Assembly: GCA_002327315.1 (NCBI GenBank)
Contig: DCVI01000173.1
Span: 10,971-57,684 of the forward strand
Direction: 5' to 3'
Length of the DNA: 46,714 bases
From: Syntrophaceae bacterium UBA2192
Lineage (GTDB): Bacteria; Desulfobacterota; Syntrophia; Syntrophales; UBA2192
This document shows, piece by piece, positions 39,401 through 46,714 of the stretch (positions are counted from its first letter, which is position 1; each line of letters starts with the position of its first letter). The notes under the pieces are model-generated. The model ran no database searches. It worked only from the letters and a program-made list of their open reading frames with translations, and was not told the DNA's origin. The translations under genes and the position numbers were made by a program.

Positions 39401-42400
39401 GGCAAGTTGCACCTGCTCAGGGGCATAACGGTTCCCGAAGCGGAAGACGGTGCTTGCCGGTTGGCAGACAACGAGCCAACCTCTTTTCTGAAGCTTGAAG
39501 AGAAGATCGAAATGATAACCCCAGATGTGGAATTTCCTGTCGAAACCGCCCACATCCTCGAACGCCGTTCTGCGGATCAGAAGGCAGGATGAGTCGAGGA
39601 CCTGTACGATTCGGGGTTTCCCATCTTCGGAACCGTCCAGGGTCTGGGCGCTGACGATGCCTCTGAAAGTCAGAGGATCTTTCGAGCGTTTATCGTGCAG
39701 GACGATCTGCCCGGCGGAGTATACCTGACCATCGGGAAGAATGAGGTTGGGACCCACGGCGCCCACCCTGGCATCGTCCGAAACGAGCGCTACAAGAGGG
39801 CTGATCCAGTCAGGCAGGACTTCTGCTTCCTCACTCAAAAAGACCAGGTACCGGCCATTGGCGGCTTCGGCGCCCCGATTCAGCGACTCTGAGACGGATT
39901 CATCCTTTTTGCCGGCTATCACTTTGATATGGCGGTTCAACCGTTCAAGGTGAAGGGTTGTTTCTTCTTGCCCGGTCCGATTGATGACGACGATTTCGCA
40001 GGTATTCTTGCCGGTGTACGAAAGAAGGGCTCTGAGGCAGTTCTTCCCGTATTCGAGCGTATCGGACAGGGGAAGGATGACAGACACCTTCCCCTGCACG
40101 CAGGGAGAAGGAACAACATCACAGGGTGACGCATGCTTTTCTTTGAAATCTCCGCTCGTGCCGGGATGACATTCAGCTTGCAAGGCAGCGGCGATTCTAA
40201 GATGAGGAAATGCCCGATCCGGGGTTCCCCTCCGCTGGAGGCAATCGGCCATGGCGAGATGGATCTGCGCACTCTTTTCTTTTGCGACATTCAGCCATTC
40301 GGTCTTGAGGGTTGCCTCTCCTGTATGACCTTGCGCCGTCAGTTGCTTGATCTCGTGCTGCAGGATTGCCCTCTCTCGGGCAGAGGACTGAAGGGATCGC
40401 GCCAGATGATAAAAGTGCTCCTCAAGGCATGATGGATCCGCTGCCACTCCCTTGAAGAGATGCCAGTCCGGATTTGGAAACTCCTCGGGACCGTACCGTA
40501 AGGCCCTTCGCGTCGCTTGGAGGAATTGTCTGCCGAATTTCAGATCCGGCTCGAGGTGACAGCCGTCCGCCCAGCTGTTCCACGCATTGATAAAGACGAT
40601 GCGACGATCCGGAGTCCTGTTTCCAACGCGCTGTAATTCCATCCGGAGCCAGCTTTCGTAGGATCCCGGGGATGCGTGGTGGAGGATGGTCGCACCGGCC
40701 GCAGGCCTTTTGGGAGAATCGTCCCAGGACGGTGCGACGCAACTGAAAAGGGATGGGTCCTGTGCCGTGCTGCTGTTTGCTTCCGCCATATAGGGCCAGG
40801 CGACATAGTAGGGAATGACCAACTGCTTCGCGGTCCCCCATCTTTCTTTTCCGTTCAGGATGCGGTTCAGCCATTGCCGGTTCTGATCCTCCAGGTAGCG
40901 TCGAGGAAACTCGAAGCCGGGCTGGTAGAGAAGACCGCCATCGAAACCGAGACGCCTCCAGTGATCGTCCGTTACGCCTGCGGTGTCGTGGACAGCCATC
41001 AGGAACAGACCTTTGAAGCCATTCCGTTCCGCCAGCTTTTTCCAGCAAGCTGTCAATGAGCCGATATCGGGGATTTCCGAAGGGTTGGAAATCAGAAGAA
41101 GCGGTTTGCCTTCTATCGTGATGTAGCGGCGATCCCTGAAGGCCTTCAGGAGCCATTGAAATTGATTCTCGAAGTCTTCTTCTCCCCCGTACGTTTGTGC
41201 TTGCAGGATTTCCGGCTCCAGACCGTACTGTCTCCTGGTCAAGTCTCCGTTGCGCCAGGCGAGACAGAAAGGGATATCGGGCTGACCGCAGGCAAGGGTG
41301 TCCTGGAGCGGCCCTTCCAGCATCATTTTTCCATTGAACCAGTAATACCAGAAGCAGAATCCGTGGATTCCATGCATCCTGGCGATCCGGGCCTGCTCTT
41401 CCCTGATCCGGCGGTCTTGAAGATCGTAGAACCCGAAATCCGATGGCAGATGGGGTTGATAGTGGCCGGGGAAGCAGGGCTTGGTCTGTGTGACCGGCCG
41501 CCAGTCTGTAAATGACTTGCCCCACCAGATGTCATTCTCGATGATCGAGTGGAAGTGCGGGCTGTAGAAGGCGATGAGCTTTGCCCCGTTGCCGGATAGC
41601 CCCTCCGTCGTTCCCAGACCTTTCCGGCCGGCCGTTTCCCGGGCAGACCAATCGTGCCGCGAAGGGATGGTTTTCTGCCGAATCCTGTTTCCGACCGCAT
41701 TGAGCACCTTCTCCACGGAGATGTCGGAGGCGGGACCTTTCGTGTTTCGGAGGATCTGCACCGTCTCCCCCCCCGCGTAGTGACCGGTGTAAGGCAGGTA
41801 TACCCTGAAGTTGACAAAGTGTCCGAGCAAGATAATGCCGGGGGTGCCGACGGCATTGGCCAGATGGGCCGGGCCGCTGTCGATTCCGATGAATAATTCC
41901 GAACGCTTGATCACCTCCGCTGTTTCGAGCAGCGAAAGCCGTCCGCACTGGTTCAGGGTCCCTGCCTGTCCATGCCGGCTGAGAACGGAACGGATCCCGA
42001 TCTCGACAACGGGCAGGTCGAACCGCTCCCGGATCGACCGGGCGAGCTGATCCCACTTGTCGTCCCGCCAGTCCCTCCGCGGGTCATTGGAGAGGCAGTG
42101 TAGCGTAATGAAACGCGGAGGCAGATCGAGGGAGTCCACTTTTTCTTTTATGGAGTCCGGGATATAGACCCTCGGGGCATCGTTGAGTTCCTGCAATCCG
42201 GCGCCTTTGCAGAAGGCCTGGAGAAGGCTTCCATGAGAGTAGTAGGTCTCCTCGGTGATGCCAGTGTTCCCGCTGCTCTTCTGCAACGCGACGTTGCAAA
42301 CGGGGCAGCTCTTGCCGTTGACATGCAGATCGATGATCTTGTCGAAAACGCCGCTGTCGGCCAGAGTGATCCATTCGGTGAGACACCGAACAGCCAGAGT

Positions 42401-45400
42401 CTCATCGATGTTGGGATTCGCGTCTACCAGTTCCCTGTAGCGTTCGTTGACAACCCAGACGATGTGGGCCTCCGGATGATTCTCCCGGAGAAAACGGGAT
42501 ACCGGCTCGCAGGCGACAATGTCACCGAAATGCTCCGTCAGCCCGATGGCAATCGTCGTTTTCGGCTTTCCGATGACCACGGGGGCCGATTCGTGATCGG
42601 AGGTCAGTTCCGCCACCCGGGGAATGTCCATCTCGTGCCTGAACGAGGATGGGGCGCGGTGAGACGTAATCTCGGAAAGCGTCTCTAGCGTATTTCGTTC
42701 GGAGAATTGCTCGGCAATCGTCTCGGCGGCCTGTCTGCCCATCTTTCGGCACAGTTCCCTGTTGTGAAAAAGCTCGATCATGTATTCGCCGAAGTCGTGG
42801 GCACTTTCTGCGATGAACCCGTTGACGCCATGAATGACGGGAGAGCTCTTTGACACGTTCTTCAAGGTGATCACGGGCAGGCCCTGCGCCATGGCTTCAG
42901 GAATCTTGACCTGCATCCCTGTCCCGCCGATCAAGGGGCAGATCGCGAACTTGCTCGCGGCGTAGTGCGCCTTGATGTCCTTCACGAAGCCGAGAAGCCT
43001 CGTGCCCGGGGCTTCCACGAAATGCTTGCAGGCGTCGCCCAGGACGTCGCAGGTCAGCCGCCCTTCCTTTTCGAGGATGGCCGGCAGGACACGAGACGCA
43101 AGGTAGAGATAGCCCTGGATGTTGAAGAGATTGTCCCCGGCAGCGAACACCGGTGGCGCATCGTACGTGTTGTGATTCGGGGACACGGAAAAAGTCATGG
43201 GGATGTAGATGACTCTCGTGGAACGGGCTTTATGCCGGATCTTCGACGCCTCGTCCGGTGAGATCGCGATGGTGTAGTCATAACGGTTATAGATGTCGTA
43301 CTCATCGTCGTCGGCATCGAGGGCGAATTTCCGGAAGAAATCCTCTCGGACCAGCTCCGGCGGAACCTTCCCGGCGTCAAAAGGGGGATTCGCCAGGTGG
43401 TTGCCCAGGGCCTGCTTCATCTTGATGCCCAGAGTAAGAAGGTCATGCGTGTCGATGAGGGTCCGAGTCCCCGAGAAATCATCTCCAGAGGCAAGCGCCC
43501 CCCAGTAGGCATAATTCATCATGACGATGTCGGGCGCGAGGGTTGAATGCAGGTGACGGAAATAGTCGACAAGACCCGGCGGGGTGTACTGCTTCCAGTT
43601 GATCAGCCCGTGGTTCTGCCGGGAAACCGTGTCGATGTATTGCCGGTCTGCTCCGTTTCCTCGATAGAGAGCGACCTTGATGCCGTATTCTTTTTCCAGT
43701 TGCTCGGCGCTCCCCTGGTTCCAGGGAAAATGGGCGAACAGATCGGTACTCGCGACCGTCACCCTGAAGCCCAACTCCTTGAAGGATCTCAACATGGACA
43801 GAAAGCGCTGGTGGGCCCCCGTTCTTGGCGGATGGGGGTTTTGCGGGAAAAAGAACAGCACTTTTCTTTCCGCAGCGTCCGGGGCGATGGAACGGCTTGA
43901 GACGTCCGAGGGCATCTGAAACAACCGGGTCCTGGAAGCCGTCACGGGCTGTTCGCCCGTCCGGGTCGGGTGTGCTTCATGCCGGATCAGTTCCTCTTTC
44001 CATTTATCGACAAATTTCCTGCGGTTGATCTCGATATACTTCTTGATGCCCGACTTCGTGTCGCGACCCGCCGTGATCGACTCGTGATGAATCACAACGG
44101 CCCGGGGATTGTAGACGACCTTGTACCCTATTTTCCGCAGACCGAAACACAGGTCCGTTTCTTCGTAATAGGCAGGGATATAACGTTCATCGAGTCCCCC
44201 CAGTTCGTCAAAAAGGCTCTTGCGGACGAGTAGACAAGCGCCCGAACAGTAATCGACCTCGCAGGCAATATTATAAATGTCTTTTCCCGGATCGTCGCCA
44301 TATCCGAAATTCCAGCCGTTCCCGTCCGAGAAGACGATCCCTCCCGCTTCCTGAAGTCTTCCGTCAGGCAGGATCAGCTTGGCGCCCACAGCACCCACCC
44401 GCGGGTTGCCGTCGGCCACCTCGATCAGGCTTTCCAGCCAGCCCGGGATCGGCTCTGTATCATTATTCAGAAAGATGAGGTACTCGCCCCGGGCAAGTTC
44501 CGCTCCCTGGTTGCAGGCGATGACGAATCCCGTGTTCTCCGTGTTGGCGACGATGTTGACCGCATCGCCGAGACCCTTCAGGTATTCCGCCGTCCCGTCG
44601 CTCGACGCATTATCGATAACGATGAGCTCATAAAGATCCCGCGGCGTGTTTTTCCGCAGCGTATCGACGCATTTCTTCGTGTAATCGACCTTGTTGAAGA
44701 CGGGGATGATGATGGAAGCCCTTTTCTTCCGGTCCATGTCTTTGACGTTGTGAGTCGCCATGGCACCCGGAGCCCCTCCCTCACGGTGAAGGTCCCCAAC
44801 CGATTCCTTTCGTCCTTCTGCACAGGAAAGCGATGTCTCTTCGATGGGAGATTGAACTCGGCGGATGCTTTCCAAGGTTTTCCTCGCCTCTTCATCCTGG
44901 GGATTGATATTCAGGATCCTTTCAAAGAAGACGGAAGCGTCTTCCAGAAGACTCCTCTGAACGCAAATTGAACCGATTGCCTTGAGGGCATCCAGATCGT
45001 CAGGATCTCCCTGAAGGATACGGTGATAGATTCTCAGCGCGTCTTCCATGCGTCCCGCATCGACGAAGTAGAGGTCCGCGAGGTTTTTTAATAACGTGGG
45101 ATCGTCGGGATTTAAGGCAACAGCCTTTTCATAGTGGCAGCACGCTGTTGCCGTGTCGCCTTTGCGATAGTGGAGAAATCCGAGGTCATTGTAAGCCAGG
45201 GCATGTTCGGGACTAACCTGCAGCAATTTCTCGAGCTTTCCGATGGCTCTGTCCGCAAGCCCCCGCCGGGCAAGCATGCGGGCTTCCCGCAGGAGACTCT
45301 CGGGGTCACCCTCCACGCACTCCTGTCCCCTGGCATCCAGGGCATCGAATGTCTTGCCGGCAAGCTCGTTTGAGGGATCCATTTCCAGAACCCGCAGATA

Positions 45401-46714
45401 GCATTCCTGTGCCTTACGGAAGTCACCGGATTCCACCCGAATGTTCCCCAGGATGAGCGGGATCTCCATGTCCCGGGGATCGAGCAACAGGGCCTTTTCG
45501 TAATGGCGTACGGCTTCCTCGGGGCGCTTCAAGGCCACGTAGTGGAAATCGGCCAGGTTTTTCCGGAAGGTGGCATTTCCGGGATCCAGGGAGACGGCCT
45601 TTTCATAGTGAGTCAGGGCCTTTTCCCCGCAGCCCGTTTCGTAGCAGAGGACGGCAAGATCGTTGTATGCCGGGGCGTAGTCCGGGAAGGAACCCAACAG
45701 TCTTTCGAGAGCGAAAATCGCCTCCGTGTGTTTCCCGGCGGAGATCAACAGTCTGAGAATTCCATCGTGGGCCTCGACGGCCCGACTTTTTTCGCCTCCC
45801 CGTTCTGATTCCTGCGCGCTCTGTTCGAGGGGCTCCGTGTGTCTTTGTACCGAAGGCGGTATGTTCTCAGGTCTTTCCGCACATGGTTTTTGTGCTCTCG
45901 CAGAAGGATTTGCGCTCGCGGCCATCTGAAACATGGAAAGCATGCAGTAAGGGTCGCTTCCGAGGAGCTTGAGCCTTACGCTGGAGGAATCATAAAGTCG
46001 CAGCTCTTCTTCGTGGCGAATGAAATTGTGGCTTTCATCCCGGACGAGGTCATATTGGACATGCCAGGCCATGGCCCTTTCGACGGCGCAGAACCGGTTT
46101 TTTCTTTGATGGAATACTTTCAAGAGACCGTGCTGCTGGCTTCGGATCGGGTAATGGCGGAGGATGAATCGGATGGGGAAGACGGTCCGGCCGTCAAAAG
46201 CGATATCATGCCCGCCGCTGGTGACCAGATCGATCGGCACATGAAGGTTTTTCCAGGCCTTCACTTGGCGGGAGTTGTAATCTTCGGCTCCCTCGTAATG
46301 CTTCAGATATTCGCGGACGTCTCTGCCGGGCACGAAGGAGTTGTCGACGGGCCTGAAGTTCAGAAGCTCAAAATCGATCGCGTTGCACCCCAGGCGGTCA
46401 ACCACTTGTATGGCTTCTTTCAGCGTGAGCCCCGGCCAGGGGGATTCACGGAACTCATCCGCGTCTGCATGGATGAACCAGTCCGCGTCGAGCTGTGAGG
46501 CGATCTCGGATTTTCTCTTCAGAATGTCCCGCCAGATATATTGGGACTTGTTTTCATCTGCGTAATGCGAGTCGTCGGGAAATTTCTCGATGTGAAGGAG
46601 CCCTTTCCCGAGCCATTTTGCAGCCTCTTCGACCGTGTTGTCCGTCGAACGGTGGTCCAGCAGATAGGCGCACACGCCCTGCCGGATGAGGTCACCGATG
46701 ACGTGGTAAATGAC
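36452..46714 (-). CDS. Giant multi-module glycosyltransferase/TPR protein (start lies beyond the window)
   Basis: At least 3,420 residues; the frame is still open at the right edge. With residues counted from the codon at 46675, the modules are approximately: GT2-like (1-240, HADADEF); TPR block (308-605); GT2 (650-895, LNNDTE); GT4-type (936-1340, KIPEAMAQGLPVI); GT9 heptosyltransferase-type (1368-1665, GIDSGPAHLANAVGTPG); WbsX-like (1698-2075, FCFWYYWFNGKMMLEG); GT2 (2190-2445) whose metal site reads SEE where the sister domains have NND; GT2 (2480-2730, LLNNDT); TPR block (2742-2998); GT2 (3000-3190, VIDADET); and a C-terminal TPR block (3205-3360). No membrane segment is evident, so it is probably cytoplasmic. 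It is convergent with the flagellin operon. Flagellin or surface-glycan modification is the likely role, inferred from location. Confidence 0.85.
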   Translation of the reverse strand, partial: VIYHVIGDLIRQGVCAYLLDHRSTDNTVEEAAKWLGKGLLHIEKFPDDSHYADENKSQYIWRDILKRKSEIASQLDADWFIHADADEFRESPWPGLTLKEAIQVVDRLGCNAIDFELLNFRPVDNSFVPGRDVREYLKHYEGAEDYNSRQVKAWKNLHVPIDLVTSGGHDIAFDGRTVFPIRFILRHYPIRSQQHGLLKVFHQRKNRFCAVERAMAWHVQYDLVRDESHNFIRHEEELRLYDSSSVRLKLLGSDPYCMLSMFQMAASANPSARAQKPCAERPENIPPSVQRHTEPLEQSAQESERGGEKSRAVEAHDGILRLLISAGKHTEAIFALERLLGSFPDYAPAYNDLAVLCYETGCGEKALTHYEKAVSLDPGNATFRKNLADFHYVALKRPEEAVRHYEKALLLDPRDMEIPLILGNIRVESGDFRKAQECYLRVLEMDPSNELAGKTFDALDARGQECVEGDPESLLREARMLARRGLADRAIGKLEKLLQVSPEHALAYNDLGFLHYRKGDTATACCHYEKAVALNPDDPTLLKNLADLYFVDAGRMEDALRIYHRILQGDPDDLDALKAIGSICVQRSLLEDASVFFERILNINPQDEEARKTLESIRRVQSPIEETSLSCAEGRKESVGDLHREGGAPGAMATHNVKDMDRKKRASIIIPVFNKVDYTKKCVDTLRKNTPRDLYELIVIDNASSDGTAEYLKGLGDAVNIVANTENTGFVIACNQGAELARGEYLIFLNNDTEPIPGWLESLIEVADGNPRVGAVGAKLILPDGRLQEAGGIVFSDGNGWNFGYGDDPGKDIYNIACEVDYCSGACLLVRKSLFDELGGLDERYIPAYYEETDLCFGLRKIGYKVVYNPRAVVIHHESITAGRDTKSGIKKYIEINRRKFVDKWKEELIRHEAHPTRTGEQPVTASRTRLFQMPSDVSSRSIAPDAAERKVLFFFPQNPHPPRTGAHQRFLSMLRSFKELGFRVTVASTDLFAHFPWNQGSAEQLEKEYGIKVALYRGNGADRQYIDTVSRQNHGLINWKQYTPPGLVDYFRHLHSTLAPDIVMMNYAYWGALASGDDFSGTRTLIDTHDLLTLGIKMKQALGNHLANPPFDAGKVPPELVREDFFRKFALDADDDEYDIYNRYDYTIAISPDEASKIRHKARSTRVIYIPMTFSVSPNHNTYDAPPVFAAGDNLFNIQGYLYLASRVLPAILEKEGRLTCDVLGDACKHFVEAPGTRLLGFVKDIKAHYAASKFAICPLIGGTGMQVKIPEAMAQGLPVITLKNVSKSSPVIHGVNGFIAESAHDFGEYMIELFHNRELCRKMGRQAAETIAEQFSERNTLETLSEITSHRAPSSFRHEMDIPRVAELTSDHESAPVVIGKPKTTIAIGLTEHFGDIVACEPVSRFLRENHPEAHIVWVVNERYRELVDANPNIDETLAVRCLTEWITLADSGVFDKIIDLHVNGKSCPVCNVALQKSSGNTGITEETYYSHGSLLQAFCKGAGLQELNDAPRVYIPDSIKEKVDSLDLPPRFITLHCLSNDPRRDWRDDKWDQLARSIRERFDLPVVEIGIRSVLSRHGQAGTLNQCGRLSLLETAEVIKRSELFIGIDSGPAHLANAVGTPGIILLGHFVNFRVYLPYTGHYAGGETVQILRNTKGPASDISVEKVLNAVGNRIRQKTIPSRHDWSARETAGRKGLGTTEGLSGNGAKLIAFYSPHFHSIIENDIWWGKSFTDWRPVTQTKPCFPGHYQPHLPSDFGFYDLQDRRIREEQARIARMHGIHGFCFWYYWFNGKMMLEGPLQDTLACGQPDIPFCLAWRNGDLTRRQYGLEPEILQAQTYGGEEDFENQFQWLLKAFRDRRYITIEGKPLLLISNPSEIPDIGSLTACWKKLAERNGFKGLFLMAVHDTAGVTDDHWRRLGFDGGLLYQPGFEFPRRYLEDQNRQWLNRILNGKERWGTAKQLVIPYYVAWPYMAEANSSTAQDPSLFSCVAPSWDDSPKRPAAGATILHHASPGSYESWLRMELQRVGNRTPDRRIVFINAWNSWADGCHLEPDLKFGRQFLQATRRALRYGPEEFPNPDWHLFKGVAADPSCLEEHFYHLARSLQSSARERAILQHEIKQLTAQGHTGEATLKTEWLNVAKEKSAQIHLAMADCLQRRGTPDRAFPHLRIAAALQAECHPGTSGDFKEKHASPCDVVPSPCVQGKVSVILPLSDTLEYGKNCLRALLSYTGKNTCEIVVINRTGQEETTLHLERLNRHIKVIAGKKDESVSESLNRGAEAANGRYLVFLSEEAEVLPDWISPLVALVSDDARVGAVGPNLILPDGQVYSAGQIVLHDKRSKDPLTFRGIVSAQTLDGSEDGKPRIVQVLDSSCLLIRRTAFEDVGGFDRKFHIWGYHFDLLFKLQKRGWLVVCQPASTVFRFGNRYAPEQVQLAQADLHHMHAKWQAKIRPDFVAEQDGTVKKGEAGIIREYVSPQDRLPSGMPLKTGDMGDHVSIVILTFNELDYSKKCVESIRRHTPEPHEIIFVDNGSKDGTLQWLRELVKENTGYRLIENGKNLGFAKGCNQGIEAATGNYILLLNNDTVVTDRWLSGMLECLKSTPEAGIVGPMTNNISGVQKVGRVGYDAIEGLESYTRSFREKNRHRRTEARRVVGFCMLFRRSLVDQIGPLDESFGTGNFEDDDFCARAALAGYRNVIAGDVFIHHFGSRSFIGNRIDYGSSLTGNRKIYNDKWRDIEQKPHEGRKIRALVARELAWKSSQQGNVKGAVDLYLSAIRQDPQDKRNYTELAHMLIQSGRHGDALDALRQCPIASGDADRLVLEGQCREGLNELEEAGNLADLALSMNEVHAPALNLKGILAFRQNAAEEAREYFEKAAAADPSWGEPLTNLGVLLWTAGERDESIDLLEKGFILSPHVVDLTERYHAAAVSLGAHPRAEKFFREARNLYPSSRTIVFLLIDLLISQEDHGTAMEEIEAAMAAFETDDGFIAAALEVRNKIGPLEIKDKAKRDTLSLCMIVKNEQPNLVRCLSSVKAAVDEIVVVDTGSTDRTKDVAAVFGAKVFDFAWDEDFSHARNFSLSKAGGNWILVIDADETVSSRDHEKLRSLIRKSPKGIGGYDLTTRNYVIEPNTAGWTANDGSYRDEEAGTGWYPNRKVRLFRRDPRIRFSGAVHELVEPSMLGAGMKIVACDVPVHHTGKLDRMRVTEKGERYFLLGMKKIEETGGTPRAILELAIQAGELGRYDDAIRLWRRYLDGKPAQDVSRAYVNLINACLNADRFDEALDEARKAAVHANGTRELLLNCAAAEFFAGDVRKAIKMTEKILKNEPAYPPALSLLAICYALAGHAGTSTEHLQRLHETGLEPRSQILPVIEKLRKVGKKDQANKLLILMDWQPRTDNGPSLPSPDRSRQGSGCSVQR

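Noticed and set aside
36836..39592. Plus-strand open frames of 400-500 codons opposite the giant glycosyltransferase gene
   Set aside because: The minus strand carries clear GT2 and TPR motifs throughout. The plus-strand frames show no domains and no consistent start signals.
1..46714. tRNA, rRNA genes, insertion sequences or integrases
   Set aside because: I saw no tRNA-like cloverleaf, rRNA segment, transposase or integrase anywhere in the window.

Overview
This window is a chromosomal flagellar biosynthesis island of about 36 kb, followed on the opposite strand by one end of a giant glycosyltransferase gene that runs off the right edge. The DNA is GC-rich. The order fliI-fliJ-(motE-like)...fliK-flgD-flgE...fliL-fliM-fliN-fliO-fliP-fliQ-fliR-flhB-flhA-flhF-flhG-fliA...flgF-flgG-flgA-flgH-flgI-flgJ-flgM-flgN-flgK-flgL, with lipoprotein L-ring and P-ring genes, points to a Gram-negative bacterium. 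The layout resembles Deltaproteobacteria/Desulfobacterota (Geobacter- or Syntrophus-like). This placement is inferred from gene order and protein character only.

Layout. Positions 1-2416 hold the 3' end of fliI, fliJ and a MotE-like export chaperone. Positions 2694-3881 hold a TPR protein on the minus strand. From 4226 a sigma-54 promoter drives fliK, flgD and flgE. A second sigma-54 promoter (8136) precedes fliL and the C-ring/export-gate run fliM to flhB, then flhA, flhF, flhG and fliA. Positions 19787-24600 carry accessory genes: a second FliL-like protein, a small secreted protein, a degenerate histidine-kinase-like protein, a coiled-coil protein, a DUF2802-like protein, a second FliK-like protein and a free-standing FlhB C-terminal domain. 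A third sigma-54 promoter (24833) drives flgF, flgG, flgA, flgH, flgI and flgJ. A sigma-28-like promoter inside the end of flgJ precedes flgM, flgN, flgK and flgL. Another sigma-28-like promoter precedes flagellin, which is followed by a divergent flagellin-like gene, flbT and flaF. A convergent hairpin separates flaF from the giant gene.

How it works together. The promoters fit a hierarchy of sigma-54 for hook-basal body genes and sigma-28 (FliA, held by FlgM) for the filament. The filament end is unusual. Flagellin and its partners FlbT and FlaF look alphaproteobacterial, and no fliS, fliD, fliW or csrA is present in the window. FlaF may therefore replace FliS, and FlbT may provide post-transcriptional control. 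The neighbouring protein of at least 3,420 residues joins eight sugar-transferase-type modules with three TPR blocks and is a candidate flagellin or surface-glycan glycosyltransferase.

The spacers between genes share a second layer of structure. Many are built from short tandem repeats with a strict period of 7 or 8 bases. The unit sequence differs at each locus, and the arrays sometimes occur as inverted pairs.
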